From an uncultured Pelagibacteraceae bacterium (GTDB taxonomy: Bacteria > Pseudomonadota > Alphaproteobacteria > Pelagibacterales > Pelagibacteraceae): a DNA stretch of 36,048 nt. This document shows, piece after piece, positions 23,882-32,285 of this stretch (positions are counted from its first letter, which is position 1; each line of letters begins with the position of its first letter). The notes under the pieces are model-generated. The model made no database searches and was not told where the DNA came from. It was given only the letters and a program-made list of their open reading frames with translations. A program made the translations under genes and the position numbers. The DNA lies in NCBI GenBank assembly GCA_902629215.1, contig CACOQC010000010.1, positions 1-36,048 on the forward strand, written 5' to 3'.

Positions 23882-24381
23882 CAGATTTAATTATTAAACC
23901 TAATCTTATCACGAAAGAAAATTTCAAAAAATTTGGTGACATGATAACCACGGCAGATATCAAACCAATCGAAATTAATAACGGATATGCAAAGAGATAT
24001 GATGGAATTGCAAATCTAAATACTAAAAAAGATAATGGTGAGTCTATTATCAGTATTTTTTCTGCTCTTAAAAGATCTTTTCCGATGAAGGTTGATATGA
24101 TGGAAAAACATCCATTAGGAAGCCAAGCTTTTATACCAATGAAAGAAACTATTTTTTTATCATTTGTTGCACCTGAAGGTGACAAACCAGATTTATCTAA
24201 AGTAGAGGCATTCATAATTCCAAAAGGAATAGGAGTAAATTATAATCCAGGAATATGGCATTTCCCTTTAATATCTACAGAAGATATGAATTTTTTAGTT
24301 GTTGATAGAAAAGGAGAGGGAGATAATTTAGTAATTCACAACTTAGAAAAAGAAAATATTACAATAAATTTTCAATTATAA
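23878..24381 (+). CDS. allA: Ureidoglycolate lyase
   Basis: A 167-residue cupin-fold enzyme releasing urea and glyoxylate from ureidoglycolate, completing allantoin use. Family motifs include NGYAKRYDGIA (about 38-48), MEKHPLGSQAFIPM (about 75-88), EAFIIPKGIGVNYNPGIWHFPL (about 115-136) and VVDRKGEGDN near the C-terminus. It overlaps allantoicase by 4 nt. The operon ends at the hairpin 24386-24415, shared with the convergent NCS1 permease gene. The product glyoxylate could feed malate synthase, and the two urea molecules could provide nitrogen if urease is present elsewhere. Confidence 0.93.
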   Translation: MTDLIIKPNLITKENFKKFGDMITTADIKPIEINNGYAKRYDGIANLNTKKDNGESIISIFSALKRSFPMKVDMMEKHPLGSQAFIPMKETIFLSFVAPEGDKPDLSKVEAFIIPKGIGVNYNPGIWHFPLISTEDMNFLVVDRKGEGDNLVIHNLEKENITINFQL

Positions 24382-24385
24382 AAAA

Positions 24386-24415
24386 AGCCCGGTGAACTTA
24401 ATCACCGGACTTTTT
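24386..24415. terminator. Bidirectional Rho-independent terminator
   Basis: CCGGTGA (24389-24395) pairs with TCACCGG (24402-24408) around a 6-nt loop, with A-run on the left (24381-24386) and T-run on the right (24411-24415). It can therefore terminate both the allantoin operon and the convergent permease gene, whose stop is at 24426. Confidence 0.88.
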
Positions 24416-24425
24416 AGTTTTTAAC

Positions 24426-25877
24426 TTATCTTTTTGAAGAGATAGCCAAATGAATTAAAGCACCTAAAGATGCTCCAATTATCCAAGCATAACCTCCACC
24501 ACCTCCAAGGTTAGCGAAGAATTCATCTAATCCTAAAAATAAAATATTTGGCCATACTGTACCAACAGCTATGTAACCTGATAAAACCCAAGCTAACATT
24601 CCTTTGCCATTGAAACCACCATTATAATGATATTTTCCATTAGCTGAGTCATTAAATAAATCATCAACATCTATTTTTTGTTTTTTGATTATATAGTAAT
24701 CAGTAATCATTATACCAAATACAGGTGCTAAAATTGCGCCAAGTGTATTTACAAAAGGAAATAATCCCATTTGAGTGATTACTGCAACCCACATACCACC
24801 AATAACAAAACCAAAACCAGCAGTAATTAAACCACCAATTCTGAAATTGATCTTACTAGGTATTAAGTTTGCTAAATCGTAAGCAGGTGGAATAAAGTTA
24901 GCAACCATATTAATTCCAACTGTTGCTGCAAAAAAAGCAAATGCTGCAACAATAGTTAAAACTATATTGTCAACTTTCGCAACCATATCTGTAGGACTTG
25001 CAACATACTCACCAAAGATCGCAATTGTTCCGCCTGTAATCATTAAAGTTATGAATGAGAAGAAAATAACGTTGCCTACTAAACCCCATAGGTTTCCTTT
25101 TTTCATTTCATCTTCATTTTTAACAAATCTAGCAAAGTCACCAAAATTGATAACTACAGCTGCAAAATACCCAACCATAATAGAAAATACTGCTAAGAAA
25201 GCTCCGAATGAACCTAAACCTTCAAATCCACCTGAACGCTCTCCACCAGAAAATATATTTCCAACTTCTGATAAAAGACTTCCACCAGCTTTAAACCAAA
25301 TTACTATCATTAAAAGAACCATTACCACATATACAGCTGGTCCAGCGAAGTTTAGAAATCTTTTTACTAGATCTACACCTTGCCAAAATAGATAAACTTG
25401 GAATGCTGATACAAATATAAAAGACACCCACATTACTCCTGTCATTCCTAAAAACATTTCAGTTCCTGGATTTCCAGTGATACCAGTAATTAGAAGTGCT
25501 ACAGCAGTTGATGCAGCATATGTTTGTGCTCCATACCAAAACATTGCAACAAGCCCTCTTGCCATAGCAGGAAAGTTTGCACCAAATACACCCATACTAA
25601 CTCGAGCGAATACCGGATATGGAATTCCATGTTTAACACTTGGTTTACCTGATAAATTTACTAACCACATTATAAAAAAGCCAGCGAGTATTAATGCTAA
25701 AAATACTGCCCAACCATTTAAACCTGAGGCTAGGAATAATGATGCAGCCAAAGTATATCCAAATAAACTTTGTACATCGTTAGCCCATACGTTGAAGATT
25801 TCAAACCATCCCCAATTCTTTTTATTAGATGGAGTTGGTGCTAAATCTGCATTGTAGAGCGATTTTGATCTACTCAT
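24426..25877 (-). CDS. NCS1 family nucleobase/allantoin permease
   Basis: A 483-residue inner-membrane protein with about twelve hydrophobic segments. It belongs to the NCS1 group that imports cytosine, uracil, allantoin, hydantoins or thiamin: NADLAPTPSNKKNWGWFEIFNVWANDVQ at the N-terminus (residues 8-35), GKPSVKHGIPYPVFARVSMGVFG (about 76-98) and FNFxPPAYDLANL-type NFIPPAYDLANLIPSK (about 329-344). It faces the allantoin operon, sharing a terminator, which makes allantoin or a related ureide its most likely substrate. A good GGGAG site precedes the ATG. Uracil or another nucleobase is the alternative. Confidence 0.85.
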   Translation of the reverse strand: MSRSKSLYNADLAPTPSNKKNWGWFEIFNVWANDVQSLFGYTLAASLFLASGLNGWAVFLALILAGFFIMWLVNLSGKPSVKHGIPYPVFARVSMGVFGANFPAMARGLVAMFWYGAQTYAASTAVALLITGITGNPGTEMFLGMTGVMWVSFIFVSAFQVYLFWQGVDLVKRFLNFAGPAVYVVMVLLMIVIWFKAGGSLLSEVGNIFSGGERSGGFEGLGSFGAFLAVFSIMVGYFAAVVINFGDFARFVKNEDEMKKGNLWGLVGNVIFFSFITLMITGGTIAIFGEYVASPTDMVAKVDNIVLTIVAAFAFFAATVGINMVANFIPPAYDLANLIPSKINFRIGGLITAGFGFVIGGMWVAVITQMGLFPFVNTLGAILAPVFGIMITDYYIIKKQKIDVDDLFNDSANGKYHYNGGFNGKGMLAWVLSGYIAVGTVWPNILFLGLDEFFANLGGGGGYAWIIGASLGALIHLAISSKR

Positions 25878-26017
25878 TTTTCTCCCTATGTTGATTCAAC
25901 TTAAACACGCTATTTCTATTGAAGAGCTAAGTATAGCTACAATATGTCCAATTTAGTTCCTTATTTTACTAAAAAACTACAAAAGACATGGCTTATTTAC
26001 TCTGATAAAATAAAGTA

Positions 26018-26566
26018 ATGAAGCAACATATAATTATTCTAATCTTTAGTTTATTTTTAATTTTTTCCGTAAATGCTAATGAACAGCAAAAACAATTAGA
26101 AAAATTATTTAACGATTTAAAAATGAATAATTTTTCATTGGCAAACGGTATAGAACAAAAAATTTGGAAAATTTGGAGTACCCACCCTAACAGTAAAGAT
26201 CTTACAATGATGTTAACCATTGGATCAGATTATGTAAATAATCAAAAATTGGAAAAAGCGATTGAAACTTTTTCTAATGTAATTGATTTAGACCCAAGTT
26301 GGGCAGAAGCGTGGAATAAAAGAGCAACTGTGTATTATATGATAGGTGAGTTTGAAAAATCACAAGCAGATATAAATAAAGTTTTAGAACTCGAAAGCAG
26401 ACATTTTGGTGCTCTTGCAGGACAGGGGCTTGTAAACATTGAATTAAAAAATTATGAAAAAGCAATTAAAAGCTATCAACAAGCTCAAGAAATTTATCCA
26501 TCAATGCAGTCGCCGAAAATAATGATAGAAAAAATTAAAAAATTAATTAAAAAGCAATCAGTTTAA
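26018..26566 (+). CDS. Exported tetratricopeptide repeat protein
   Basis: A 182-residue protein with a signal peptide (MKQHIIILIFSLFLIFSVNA) and at least two clear TPR units in its second half: NQKLEKAIETFSNVIDLDPSWAEAW region (about 75-100), IGEFEKSQADINKVLELESRHFGAL (about 109-133) and a further one at LKNYEKAIKSYQQAQEIYPS (about 143-162). TPRs mediate protein-protein contacts; the partner is unknown. The rseP gene starts 1 nt after its stop, so the two are co-expressed. An envelope role is likely from the signal peptide. Confidence 0.85.
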   Translation: MKQHIIILIFSLFLIFSVNANEQQKQLEKLFNDLKMNNFSLANGIEQKIWKIWSTHPNSKDLTMMLTIGSDYVNNQKLEKAIETFSNVIDLDPSWAEAWNKRATVYYMIGEFEKSQADINKVLELESRHFGALAGQGLVNIELKNYEKAIKSYQQAQEIYPSMQSPKIMIEKIKKLIKKQSV

Positions 26567-26567
26567 A

Positions 26568-27680
26568 ATGTTATCCTATATATTACCATTTATTGTATTA
26601 ATTCTAGTAGTAGTATTTATCCACGAATATGGACATTACTATTTTGCAAAAAGATATGGCGTTGCAGTAACTGATTTTTCTATTGGTTTTGGAAAAGAGA
26701 TCTTTGGATGGAATGATAAATCAGGAACTAGGTGGAAGATATGTTGGATACCGTTAGGCGGTTATGTAAAATTCTTTGGTGATAGAAATGTTTTTTCTCA
26801 AGCAGATCAGGAAAAGATTATCCAAAAATATAATGAAAAAGATAGAGAAAAATTATTTGTACTTAAACCTTTATATCAAAGAGCACTTATTGTTTTTGGA
26901 GGACCACTTGCAAACTTTTTACTAGCATTGGTAATATTTTTCTCAATTTATACTTTTGTTGGTAAAGATTTTACCCCTGCTGTAATTAATGAAGTTCAAA
27001 AGGATAGTCCAGCAATGATTGGTGGGCTTAAACAAAATGATATCATTTTAGAGATAGATGGAAATAAAGTTAAAAGTATTATGGAAGTTTCTAAATTTAT
27101 TATGATGTCGACTGATGAAATAATAGATTTTAAAGTTAAACGTTCTTACGATGAATTAATATTCAAAATAAAACCTGATACTGTTTTAGGTGAGGATAAT
27201 CTAGGAAACAAAATAAATAAACGAATTGTAGGTATTAAATTGGGTGCCTATAACGATCAAATTAATCATGTAAAACTAGGTCCCGTTAAAGCAATCTACC
27301 ATGCTGTAAATGAAGTTTATTTTGTGAGTATTTCATCCCTGAAATACATCGGTGCTATGATTTTTGGTAAAGCTGATACATCTCAACTTGGTGGACCAAT
27401 AAGAATAGCAAAAATCTCAGGCCAAGTTGCAGAATTTGGTGTTCTAGCCTTTGTCAGTATGATGGCTTATATTTCAATAAGTTTAGGATTAATTAATCTA
27501 TTTCCAATTCCAATGTTAGATGGTGGACATTTAATGTTTTATGCTTTCGAAAAAGTTTTAGGTCGACCATTATCTCAAAAAACTCAAGAAGGTTTTTTTC
27601 GAATCGGTATGTTTTTATTGTTATCATTAATGTTTTTTACAACATTTAATGATCTTAAAGACCTTGGTTTATTTAGATAA
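26568..27680 (+). CDS. rseP: Site-2 intramembrane protease RseP
   Basis: A 370-residue membrane metalloprotease. The zinc motif HEYGH is at 19-23 within the first helix, a PDZ domain covers about 125-200 (SPAMIGGLKQNDIILEIDG), and the third zinc ligand Asp lies in NLFPIPMLDGGHL (about 310-320). RseP cleaves anti-sigma factors and clears signal-peptide remnants from the inner membrane. Only one PDZ domain is evident, against two in E. coli RseP. In many proteobacteria rseP sits in a cdsA-dxr-rseP-bamA cluster; here it follows a TPR gene and no such neighbours are present. Identity is firm. Confidence 0.93.
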   Translation: MLSYILPFIVLILVVVFIHEYGHYYFAKRYGVAVTDFSIGFGKEIFGWNDKSGTRWKICWIPLGGYVKFFGDRNVFSQADQEKIIQKYNEKDREKLFVLKPLYQRALIVFGGPLANFLLALVIFFSIYTFVGKDFTPAVINEVQKDSPAMIGGLKQNDIILEIDGNKVKSIMEVSKFIMMSTDEIIDFKVKRSYDELIFKIKPDTVLGEDNLGNKINKRIVGIKLGAYNDQINHVKLGPVKAIYHAVNEVYFVSISSLKYIGAMIFGKADTSQLGGPIRIAKISGQVAEFGVLAFVSMMAYISISLGLINLFPIPMLDGGHLMFYAFEKVLGRPLSQKTQEGFFRIGMFLLLSLMFFTTFNDLKDLGLFR

Positions 27681-27732
27681 TTTTATTATCCAAAAATTAA
27701 AAAAGTCAGTAAAATCAACATAAATTTAAGAT

Positions 27733-27750
27733 TACACAATATGTTGTGTA
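27733..27750. promoter_or_regulatory. 7-4-7 inverted repeat upstream of the HU gene
   Basis: TACACAA (27733-27739) and TTGTGTA (27744-27750) are exact reverse complements around TATG. It lies in the 156-nt gap before the HU gene, where a TTGACA hexamer also occurs at 27797-27802 without a well-placed -10 element. It could be an operator or a transcribed hairpin. Confidence 0.4.
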
Positions 27751-27836
27751 TAACTTTTGTTGAGCAACTAAAAAAAGTCTTGATTTATCAGTGCTTTTGA
27801 CAAAGATGTAATTAACCTAATAAAACCGGAGCTAAA

Positions 27837-28112
27837 ATGAACAAGAAACAATTAGTGGTCAAACTTTCAGGGGCTTTGAACTTAAGTAAAGCTGATGCTG
27901 AAAGAACTTTTGATACAATTACCAACACTATTTTAGACGCTTTAAAAGCTGATGACTCAGTAAAAATTGCTGGATTTGGTACATATAAAGTGGCTAAGAG
28001 AAAAGCTAGAGTTGGAAGAAATCCTAGAACTGGTGAGCAAATTCAAATTGCTGCATCTCAAAAGGTTAAATTCTTACCTGCAAAAGCTTTAAAAGAAGTA
28101 TTTAATAAATAA
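27837..28112 (+). CDS. HU family DNA-binding protein
   Basis: A 91-residue nucleoid protein, standard HU length. The family core is unmistakable: MNKKQLVVKLSGALNLSKADAERTF at the N-terminus, VKIAGFGTYKVAKRKARVGRNPRTGE (about 42-67) with the beta-ribbon arm RNPRTGE and intercalating Pro, and IQIAASQKVKFLPAKALKEVF at the C-terminus. It binds and bends DNA without strong sequence preference, as a dimer. A CCGGAG ribosome site is 5 nt from the ATG, and a strong hairpin terminator follows the stop. HU versus IHF: the sequence fits HU better. Confidence 0.95.
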   Translation: MNKKQLVVKLSGALNLSKADAERTFDTITNTILDALKADDSVKIAGFGTYKVAKRKARVGRNPRTGEQIQIAASQKVKFLPAKALKEVFNK

Positions 28113-28121
28113 CAAACTTTT

Positions 28122-28156
28122 ACAGCCTTAACGCAATTAGTGTTAAGGCTGTTTCT
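28122..28156 (+). terminator. Rho-independent terminator after the HU gene
   Basis: ACAGCCTTAAC (28122-28132) pairs with GTTAAGGCTGT (28142-28152) through 11 perfect base pairs and a 9-nt loop, followed by TTTCT. It begins 9 nt after the HU stop codon. Confidence 0.88.
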
Positions 28157-28247
28157 ATATGCAAAAACTGCATACCCAGTTTTCCTAATCAACGTTAGTT
28201 TTTAGAAATTTAAAAAAATATAAGAGCTTTCTTAACAGGGAGGTCTT

Positions 28248-29549
28248 ATGACTAAATTATTAAAAAAAATAAGTGCGCCGCTTATAAGTTTAGTATTTTT
28301 ATTAAACATGAGTAGTGCAGGTATGGCGGAAACAACAGTTTCTGCAGAAGTAGGGTTTATATTTAACACTCTACTTTTTCTAATTTGTGGATTCTTGGTC
28401 ATGTTTATGGCTGCAGGATTTGCAATGTTAGAGTCAGGTATGGTTACATCAAAAAGTGTATCCGTAATCTGTGCAAAAAATATAGGTTTATTTTCAATTG
28501 CAGGTATAATGTTTTGGCTTGTGGGTTATAATTTAGCTTACGGTATTGATCCAGGTGGATATATTGGTAAGTTTATCCCATGGGCAGACGGTAGTAAGAT
28601 AGATACTGGCTATGCTGATGGTTCAGATTGGTATTTCCAAATGGTATTCTGTGCAACTACAGTATCAATCGTTTCTGGTACAATGGCTGAAAGAATTAAA
28701 TTATGGCCATTCTTTACATTTGCTGCAATACTTTCAGGTATTATTTATCCAATTGTCATGGGTTGGCAGTGGGGTGGTGGTTGGTTAGCTACGATGGGCT
28801 TTTCTGACTTTGCTGGTTCAACACTTGTACACTCAACAGGTGGGGCAGCTGCTTTAGCTGGAGCAATGATAATTGGTCCAAGATTAGGTAGATTTACCAA
28901 ATCAGGATCACCAGCTCCGATTAAACCATTTGCCGCTTCGTCAATTCCATTAGTAACGATTGGTGTATTTATTTTATGGTTAGGTTGGTTTGGTTTTAAT
29001 GGTGGTTCACAACTAGCTATAGGAACTGCTACAGATGCAATCGCTGTATCAAAAATATTTATCAACACATTCCTTGCTGGTGCTGGTGGTGTAATGGGCG
29101 CAGCAATAATAACAAGATTACATTTTGGTAAAACAGATGTAGTTCAAATGTTAAATGGATGTATTGGTGGTTTAGTTGCAATTACTGCTGAACCGTTATT
29201 ACCATCACCATTCGCAGCAATTTTAATTGGTGCTGTTGGTGGTTTAATAGTGGTATATGGTACGAAACTATTATTTTCATTAAAAATTGACGATGTAGTT
29301 GGTGCTATACCTGCTCACTTATTTGCTGGTATTTGGGGTACGTTAATTGTCCCTGCAACAAATAGTGGTGCAAATTTTAGTACTCAATTAATTGGAGTAT
29401 TAGCAGTAAACATTTTTGTATTCATAGTCGCTTACATAGTATTTAGCCTTATAAAAGCAACAATTGGCTTAAGGTTAAGTAAAGAAGGTGAAACTAAAGG
29501 TACAGATGTAACTGAAACAGGCGTTATTGCGTATGCGATAAGAGACTAG
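28248..29549 (+). CDS. amtB: Ammonium transporter
   Basis: A 433-residue Amt channel protein. It has a cleavable N-terminal segment (to about residue 28, SSAGMAE) and about eleven helices. Family motifs are AAGFAMLESGMV (about 59-70), FQMVFCATTVSIVSGTMAER (about 128-147), HSTGGAAALAGA near residue 195 and HLFAGIWGTL (about 365-374), with the twin pore histidines in these last two motifs. It imports ammonium/methylammonium. A GGGAGG site precedes the ATG. The usual partner glnK (PII) is not adjacent. The unit stands alone between two terminators. Confidence 0.97.
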   Translation: MTKLLKKISAPLISLVFLLNMSSAGMAETTVSAEVGFIFNTLLFLICGFLVMFMAAGFAMLESGMVTSKSVSVICAKNIGLFSIAGIMFWLVGYNLAYGIDPGGYIGKFIPWADGSKIDTGYADGSDWYFQMVFCATTVSIVSGTMAERIKLWPFFTFAAILSGIIYPIVMGWQWGGGWLATMGFSDFAGSTLVHSTGGAAALAGAMIIGPRLGRFTKSGSPAPIKPFAASSIPLVTIGVFILWLGWFGFNGGSQLAIGTATDAIAVSKIFINTFLAGAGGVMGAAIITRLHFGKTDVVQMLNGCIGGLVAITAEPLLPSPFAAILIGAVGGLIVVYGTKLLFSLKIDDVVGAIPAHLFAGIWGTLIVPATNSGANFSTQLIGVLAVNIFVFIVAYIVFSLIKATIGLRLSKEGETKGTDVTETGVIAYAIRD

Positions 29550-29563
29550 TTGCATGCAATAAA

Positions 29564-29613
29564 GGGGTTCTTTGCTCTCTGTGTGATTCAACAATTACTC
29601 ATCAAAGAGCCCC
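29564..29613 (+). terminator. Hairpin after the ammonium transporter gene
   Basis: GGGGTTCTTTG (29564-29574) pairs with CAAAGAGCCCC (29603-29613), 11 pairs including one G-U, around a 28-nt loop. Only a mixed TCTAATTTT run follows, so termination may be assisted by the next hairpin. Confidence 0.6.
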
Positions 29614-29644
29614 TCTAATTTTACTTCCTCTATAGTTAACAAAT

Positions 29645-29671
29645 AAAAGCCCCTTTCCCAGGGGCTTTTTT
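29645..29671. terminator. Bidirectional Rho-independent terminator
   Basis: AAAAGCCCCT (29645-29654) pairs with AGGGGCTTTT (29660-29669) around TTCCC, with a T-run on the right and an A-run on the left. It terminates the leftward bcp transcript just beyond its stop and backs up the ammonium-transporter terminator. Confidence 0.88.
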
Positions 29672-30140
29672 ATTTTGTGATATTTTGAACAGTTTTTAAA
29701 ACTTCTTTAGCGTGGTCTTTTACACGAACATTTTTCCAAATCTTTATAATTTTTCCTTTTTTATCAATTAAAAAAGTTGTTCTTAAAATACCCATGAATT
29801 CTTTACCCATAAATTTTTTCTTTCCCCAAACTTTATATTTCTTTAATACTTTTAAATCTTCATCAGCTAATAGATTAAATTTAATCTTAAATTTATCCCT
29901 AAATTTGTTATGACTATTTATGCTGTCTTTAGAAATACCAAATATTTCACAATTAAGTTTTTTGAATTTTGGTAATAATTTATTAAAATCATTTGTCTCA
30001 ATTGTGCAACCTGGAGTATCATCTTTAGGATAAAAATAAATTACAATATATTTTCCAAGAGAATCCTTTAAAGAGTAATTATTTTTGGCTGTTGATGGTA
30101 TTGAAAAAATAGGAGCTTTAGTTTTTTCTTTTAAAGTCAT
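29670..30140 (-). CDS. bcp: Thioredoxin-dependent thiol peroxidase Bcp
   Basis: A 156-residue peroxiredoxin of the Bcp/PrxQ group. The peroxidatic Cys45 is in YPKDDTPGCTIETNDFN; the usual resolving Cys five residues later is absent (Asn50 there), leaving Cys64 in LNCEIFGIS as the only other cysteine. It is therefore a one-Cys or atypical member. GISKDSINSHNKF and LLADEDLKV are typical of the family. Its ATG overlaps the stop of the upstream glycosyltransferase-like gene by 4 nt, and its transcript ends at the terminator at 29645-29671. Confidence 0.93.
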   Translation of the reverse strand: MTLKEKTKAPIFSIPSTAKNNYSLKDSLGKYIVIYFYPKDDTPGCTIETNDFNKLLPKFKKLNCEIFGISKDSINSHNKFRDKFKIKFNLLADEDLKVLKKYKVWGKKKFMGKEFMGILRTTFLIDKKGKIIKIWKNVRVKDHAKEVLKTVQNITK

Positions 30141-31165
30141 TTTTCATTTTTTTCCCAAATTTTTCTATAATCAATTAAAGGTGAAAGTCCATAAGCTGAA
30201 TTAATATTTGTAAAATGAACAGCTAAAGAGGGTAAAGGGCTTATGCATAACTCTTTTTTGTATATTTCATGGAAAGGTTTTTCAAATGGGTAATGTTCAA
30301 ATTTACAAGCACTGGTAAATTTTTCCCAATGATCATTGATCAATTTTTTACTAGTTAAAAAAGTACATAACGTTTCTTCAACAGATCTCCAATGATATTT
30401 ATTACCAAGAAAAATATTTGTTTTTTGTAAATTACTATAAAGATAAGGATAATCGGCTGGACATAATATTAATTCCTTATTTAGTTGAGATGAAATTCTC
30501 TCATATGAATAAATCATTTCTTTGATTGCATCTAAATTATGTAAATAATCATCCTCAACCAAATAAACTAAATCTTCACAATCTTTAGCTAAGTACATTG
30601 ATTGATGAATATTGCACATATTTGAAATTTGATTTTTTGATACTTCTTTACCTTCTTCATTAGTTCTATTTATATCTTTTTGAAAAGTTTCTAAATCAAG
30701 CTTTAATATTTCACTTTTAAAAAACTGTTTATCTAAAAGCTCTCTAAAACTAAATAAAATTTTTTCTTCTGTGTTGTGATCAATTATTGTCAGTTTTAAT
30801 TTAATTTTTTCAAATAATTCTTTACTATGATTAATTGAGTTAACAATAGAATTTAAAGTTCTAGTGGTATATTCGCTTTTATTTTTTTCAAATATTCTTT
30901 GTTTAGTTTGAGTTAACATATTTACCGATCCACAGCTTCTCAAAATAATATCAAGGGATTTTACTGGCCTAGTTATCTCAGTTCTACCTAATGGCATGAC
31001 TAAAGACTCTTTTCCAATCTGATGCAGATTTTCTTCCGCCAATCTTTCTGTTGTTGGTAAATAAAAATTACCTTGATCAATAATTTCAAAACCAAGTAAT
31101 CTTGATATCTTAATGAATATTTTTTTGAAGAAATTAGATTTTGTAGTTTTATTTTTAATTTTCAT
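30137..31165 (-). CDS. Glycosyltransferase-like protein
   Basis: A 342-residue soluble protein without signal peptide. The segment DCEDLVYLVEDDYLHN (about 203-218) fits the acidic metal-binding motif (EDD/DxD) of family 2-like glycosyltransferases, followed by ELILCPADYPYLY and a C-terminal HWRSVEETLCTFLTSKKL. Residues about 67-160 would be the nucleotide-sugar-binding half (LDIILRSCGSVN; LTIIDHNTEEKI). It may decorate a surface glycan. It overlaps bcp by 4 nt although no shared role is obvious. I recognise the fold type only, not a named family. Confidence 0.6.
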   Translation of the reverse strand: MKIKNKTTKSNFFKKIFIKISRLLGFEIIDQGNFYLPTTERLAEENLHQIGKESLVMPLGRTEITRPVKSLDIILRSCGSVNMLTQTKQRIFEKNKSEYTTRTLNSIVNSINHSKELFEKIKLKLTIIDHNTEEKILFSFRELLDKQFFKSEILKLDLETFQKDINRTNEEGKEVSKNQISNMCNIHQSMYLAKDCEDLVYLVEDDYLHNLDAIKEMIYSYERISSQLNKELILCPADYPYLYSNLQKTNIFLGNKYHWRSVEETLCTFLTSKKLINDHWEKFTSACKFEHYPFEKPFHEIYKKELCISPLPSLAVHFTNINSAYGLSPLIDYRKIWEKNEK

Positions 31166-31183
31166 AAGTTATAAATTCACAAT

Positions 31184-31567
31184 ATGACAATACTATCATC
31201 TAAAACTCTAGTTGATAATGCCTTAAAAGAGATAAAAACAATAACTAGTGAAGAGGCATTTGAAATGGTTAACAAAAATCAATGTAATTTAATTGATATA
31301 AGAGATATTCGTGAACTTGAAAATGAAGGAAGAATAGAGAATTCAAACCATATACCAAGAGGAATGCTTGAATTTTGGCTTGATCCACAAAGTCCTTATT
31401 TTAAAGAGGGTAAATTAGATTTAGATAAAGAAATGGTTTTGTTTTGTGCAGGTGGATTAAGATCAGCATTGGCAGCAAAAACTTTAAAAGATATGGGTTT
31501 TCAAAAAGTTTCACATATTGACGGTGGATTTGCTGCATTAAAACAAAGTAAATTTAAAAAATTTTAA
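31184..31567 (+). CDS. Rhodanese-like domain protein
   Basis: A 127-residue single-domain rhodanese. The active-site loop is CAGGLRSA starting at Cys88, preceded by the family strand MVLFC and an NLIDIRDIRELENEGRI segment (about 35-51) that is the CDC25/rhodanese homology region. These carry persulfide sulfur on the cysteine and hand it to acceptors. The loop has six residues (C-A-G-G-L-R), the size of classical sulfurtransferases. It is divergent from the glycosyltransferase-like gene with 18 nt between starts. Confidence 0.9.
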   Translation: MTILSSKTLVDNALKEIKTITSEEAFEMVNKNQCNLIDIRDIRELENEGRIENSNHIPRGMLEFWLDPQSPYFKEGKLDLDKEMVLFCAGGLRSALAAKTLKDMGFQKVSHIDGGFAALKQSKFKKF

Positions 31568-31600
31568 TTATACAAAGTAAGATTTAATTAATTTGCCAAA

Positions 31601-31631
31601 ACAAGAGCAAGACAAGAGTATAAAAAGATAA
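31601..31631. repeat. 31-nt motif, copy 1
   Basis: The stretch starting ACAAGAGCAAGACAAGAG and ending AGATAA matches a second copy at 32286-32316 at about 26 of 31 positions. It is internally near-repetitive (AAGAG, CAAGAC, AAGAG). This copy lies 18 nt before the ATG of the secreted protein gene. Confidence 0.6.
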
Positions 31632-31648
31632 TAAAGTTACCAGAAATT

Positions 31649-32233
31649 ATGAAAAAAATTCTAAGTATTCTCATTTTTATATTAGTGACAAATATTGCCT
31701 ATGCAGCCTCTGAAAAAATTTATTTGAAATGTAATGAGTTCGTTACAGAAAACCAAGTAACTGCAGAAAGTGGAGAAGATATTTATGCCTTAAATAAAGG
31801 GATGTATTCAAAAGGCACTTTTTTGACAATTAGTTTTGCAGAATTAGTTATAAAAGAATCAGGCACTAAAATTATGGTCTATAGATCCCCTTTTGATGGT
31901 GAAGGAAGAGTAGAAAATTATAATAAAATAATTCCATCAGTAACTATGGAGGGCAAACACGGTAAGAAAAAAAAAGCTATTGTTAAAAATAATACTTACA
32001 CATACGAAAATTCTGGAACTTTTGATCCATTCGAGTGGAATGATATATATAAATATATCAAAATAGATAATATTTGGACTGTTGAGATTAAGAAATTATT
32101 CAAAGTAACTAATAACAATGTAATTGAAGCTCATATGGAATGGTTAGCTGAAGGTAAATGTGTTTTATTAGATAAGAAAACTTTTAAAATTAAGATCAAA
32201 AAAGGCATTAATGAAGAAGATGAAACTCTTTAA
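31649..32233 (+). CDS. Secreted hypothetical protein
   Basis: A 194-residue protein with a clear signal peptide (MKKILSILIFILVTNIAYA, cleavage before AS). The mature part has only two cysteines (KCNEF near 27-31 and GKCVLL near 170-175), which could form a disulfide. It is rich in beta-strand patterns (TFLTISFAELVI, TKIMVYRSPF). It resembles small periplasmic or outer-membrane-associated proteins, but no family is recognised. It has its own upstream region containing a 31-nt motif that recurs before tRNA-Leu. No function is proposed. Confidence 0.65.
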   Translation: MKKILSILIFILVTNIAYAASEKIYLKCNEFVTENQVTAESGEDIYALNKGMYSKGTFLTISFAELVIKESGTKIMVYRSPFDGEGRVENYNKIIPSVTMEGKHGKKKKAIVKNNTYTYENSGTFDPFEWNDIYKYIKIDNIWTVEIKKLFKVTNNNVIEAHMEWLAEGKCVLLDKKTFKIKIKKGINEEDETL

Positions 32234-32285
32234 TTTATATTAGATAATTAAAAACCACTAATTTAATTATAGGATTTTATAGGAC

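Noticed and set aside
24967-25857. Two rightward ORFs of 126-142 codons opposite the NCS1 permease gene
   Set aside because: Proline/threonine-rich antisense translations of a membrane protein gene, without ribosome sites.
28159-28173. NtrC-type binding site before the ammonium transporter (ATGCA-AAAAC-TGCAT)
   Set aside because: The inverted repeat is real but too short and wrongly spaced for the NtrC consensus, so no regulator is assigned.
28745-29068. Leftward ORF of 107 codons inside the ammonium transporter gene
   Set aside because: Antisense shadow of a strongly conserved gene.
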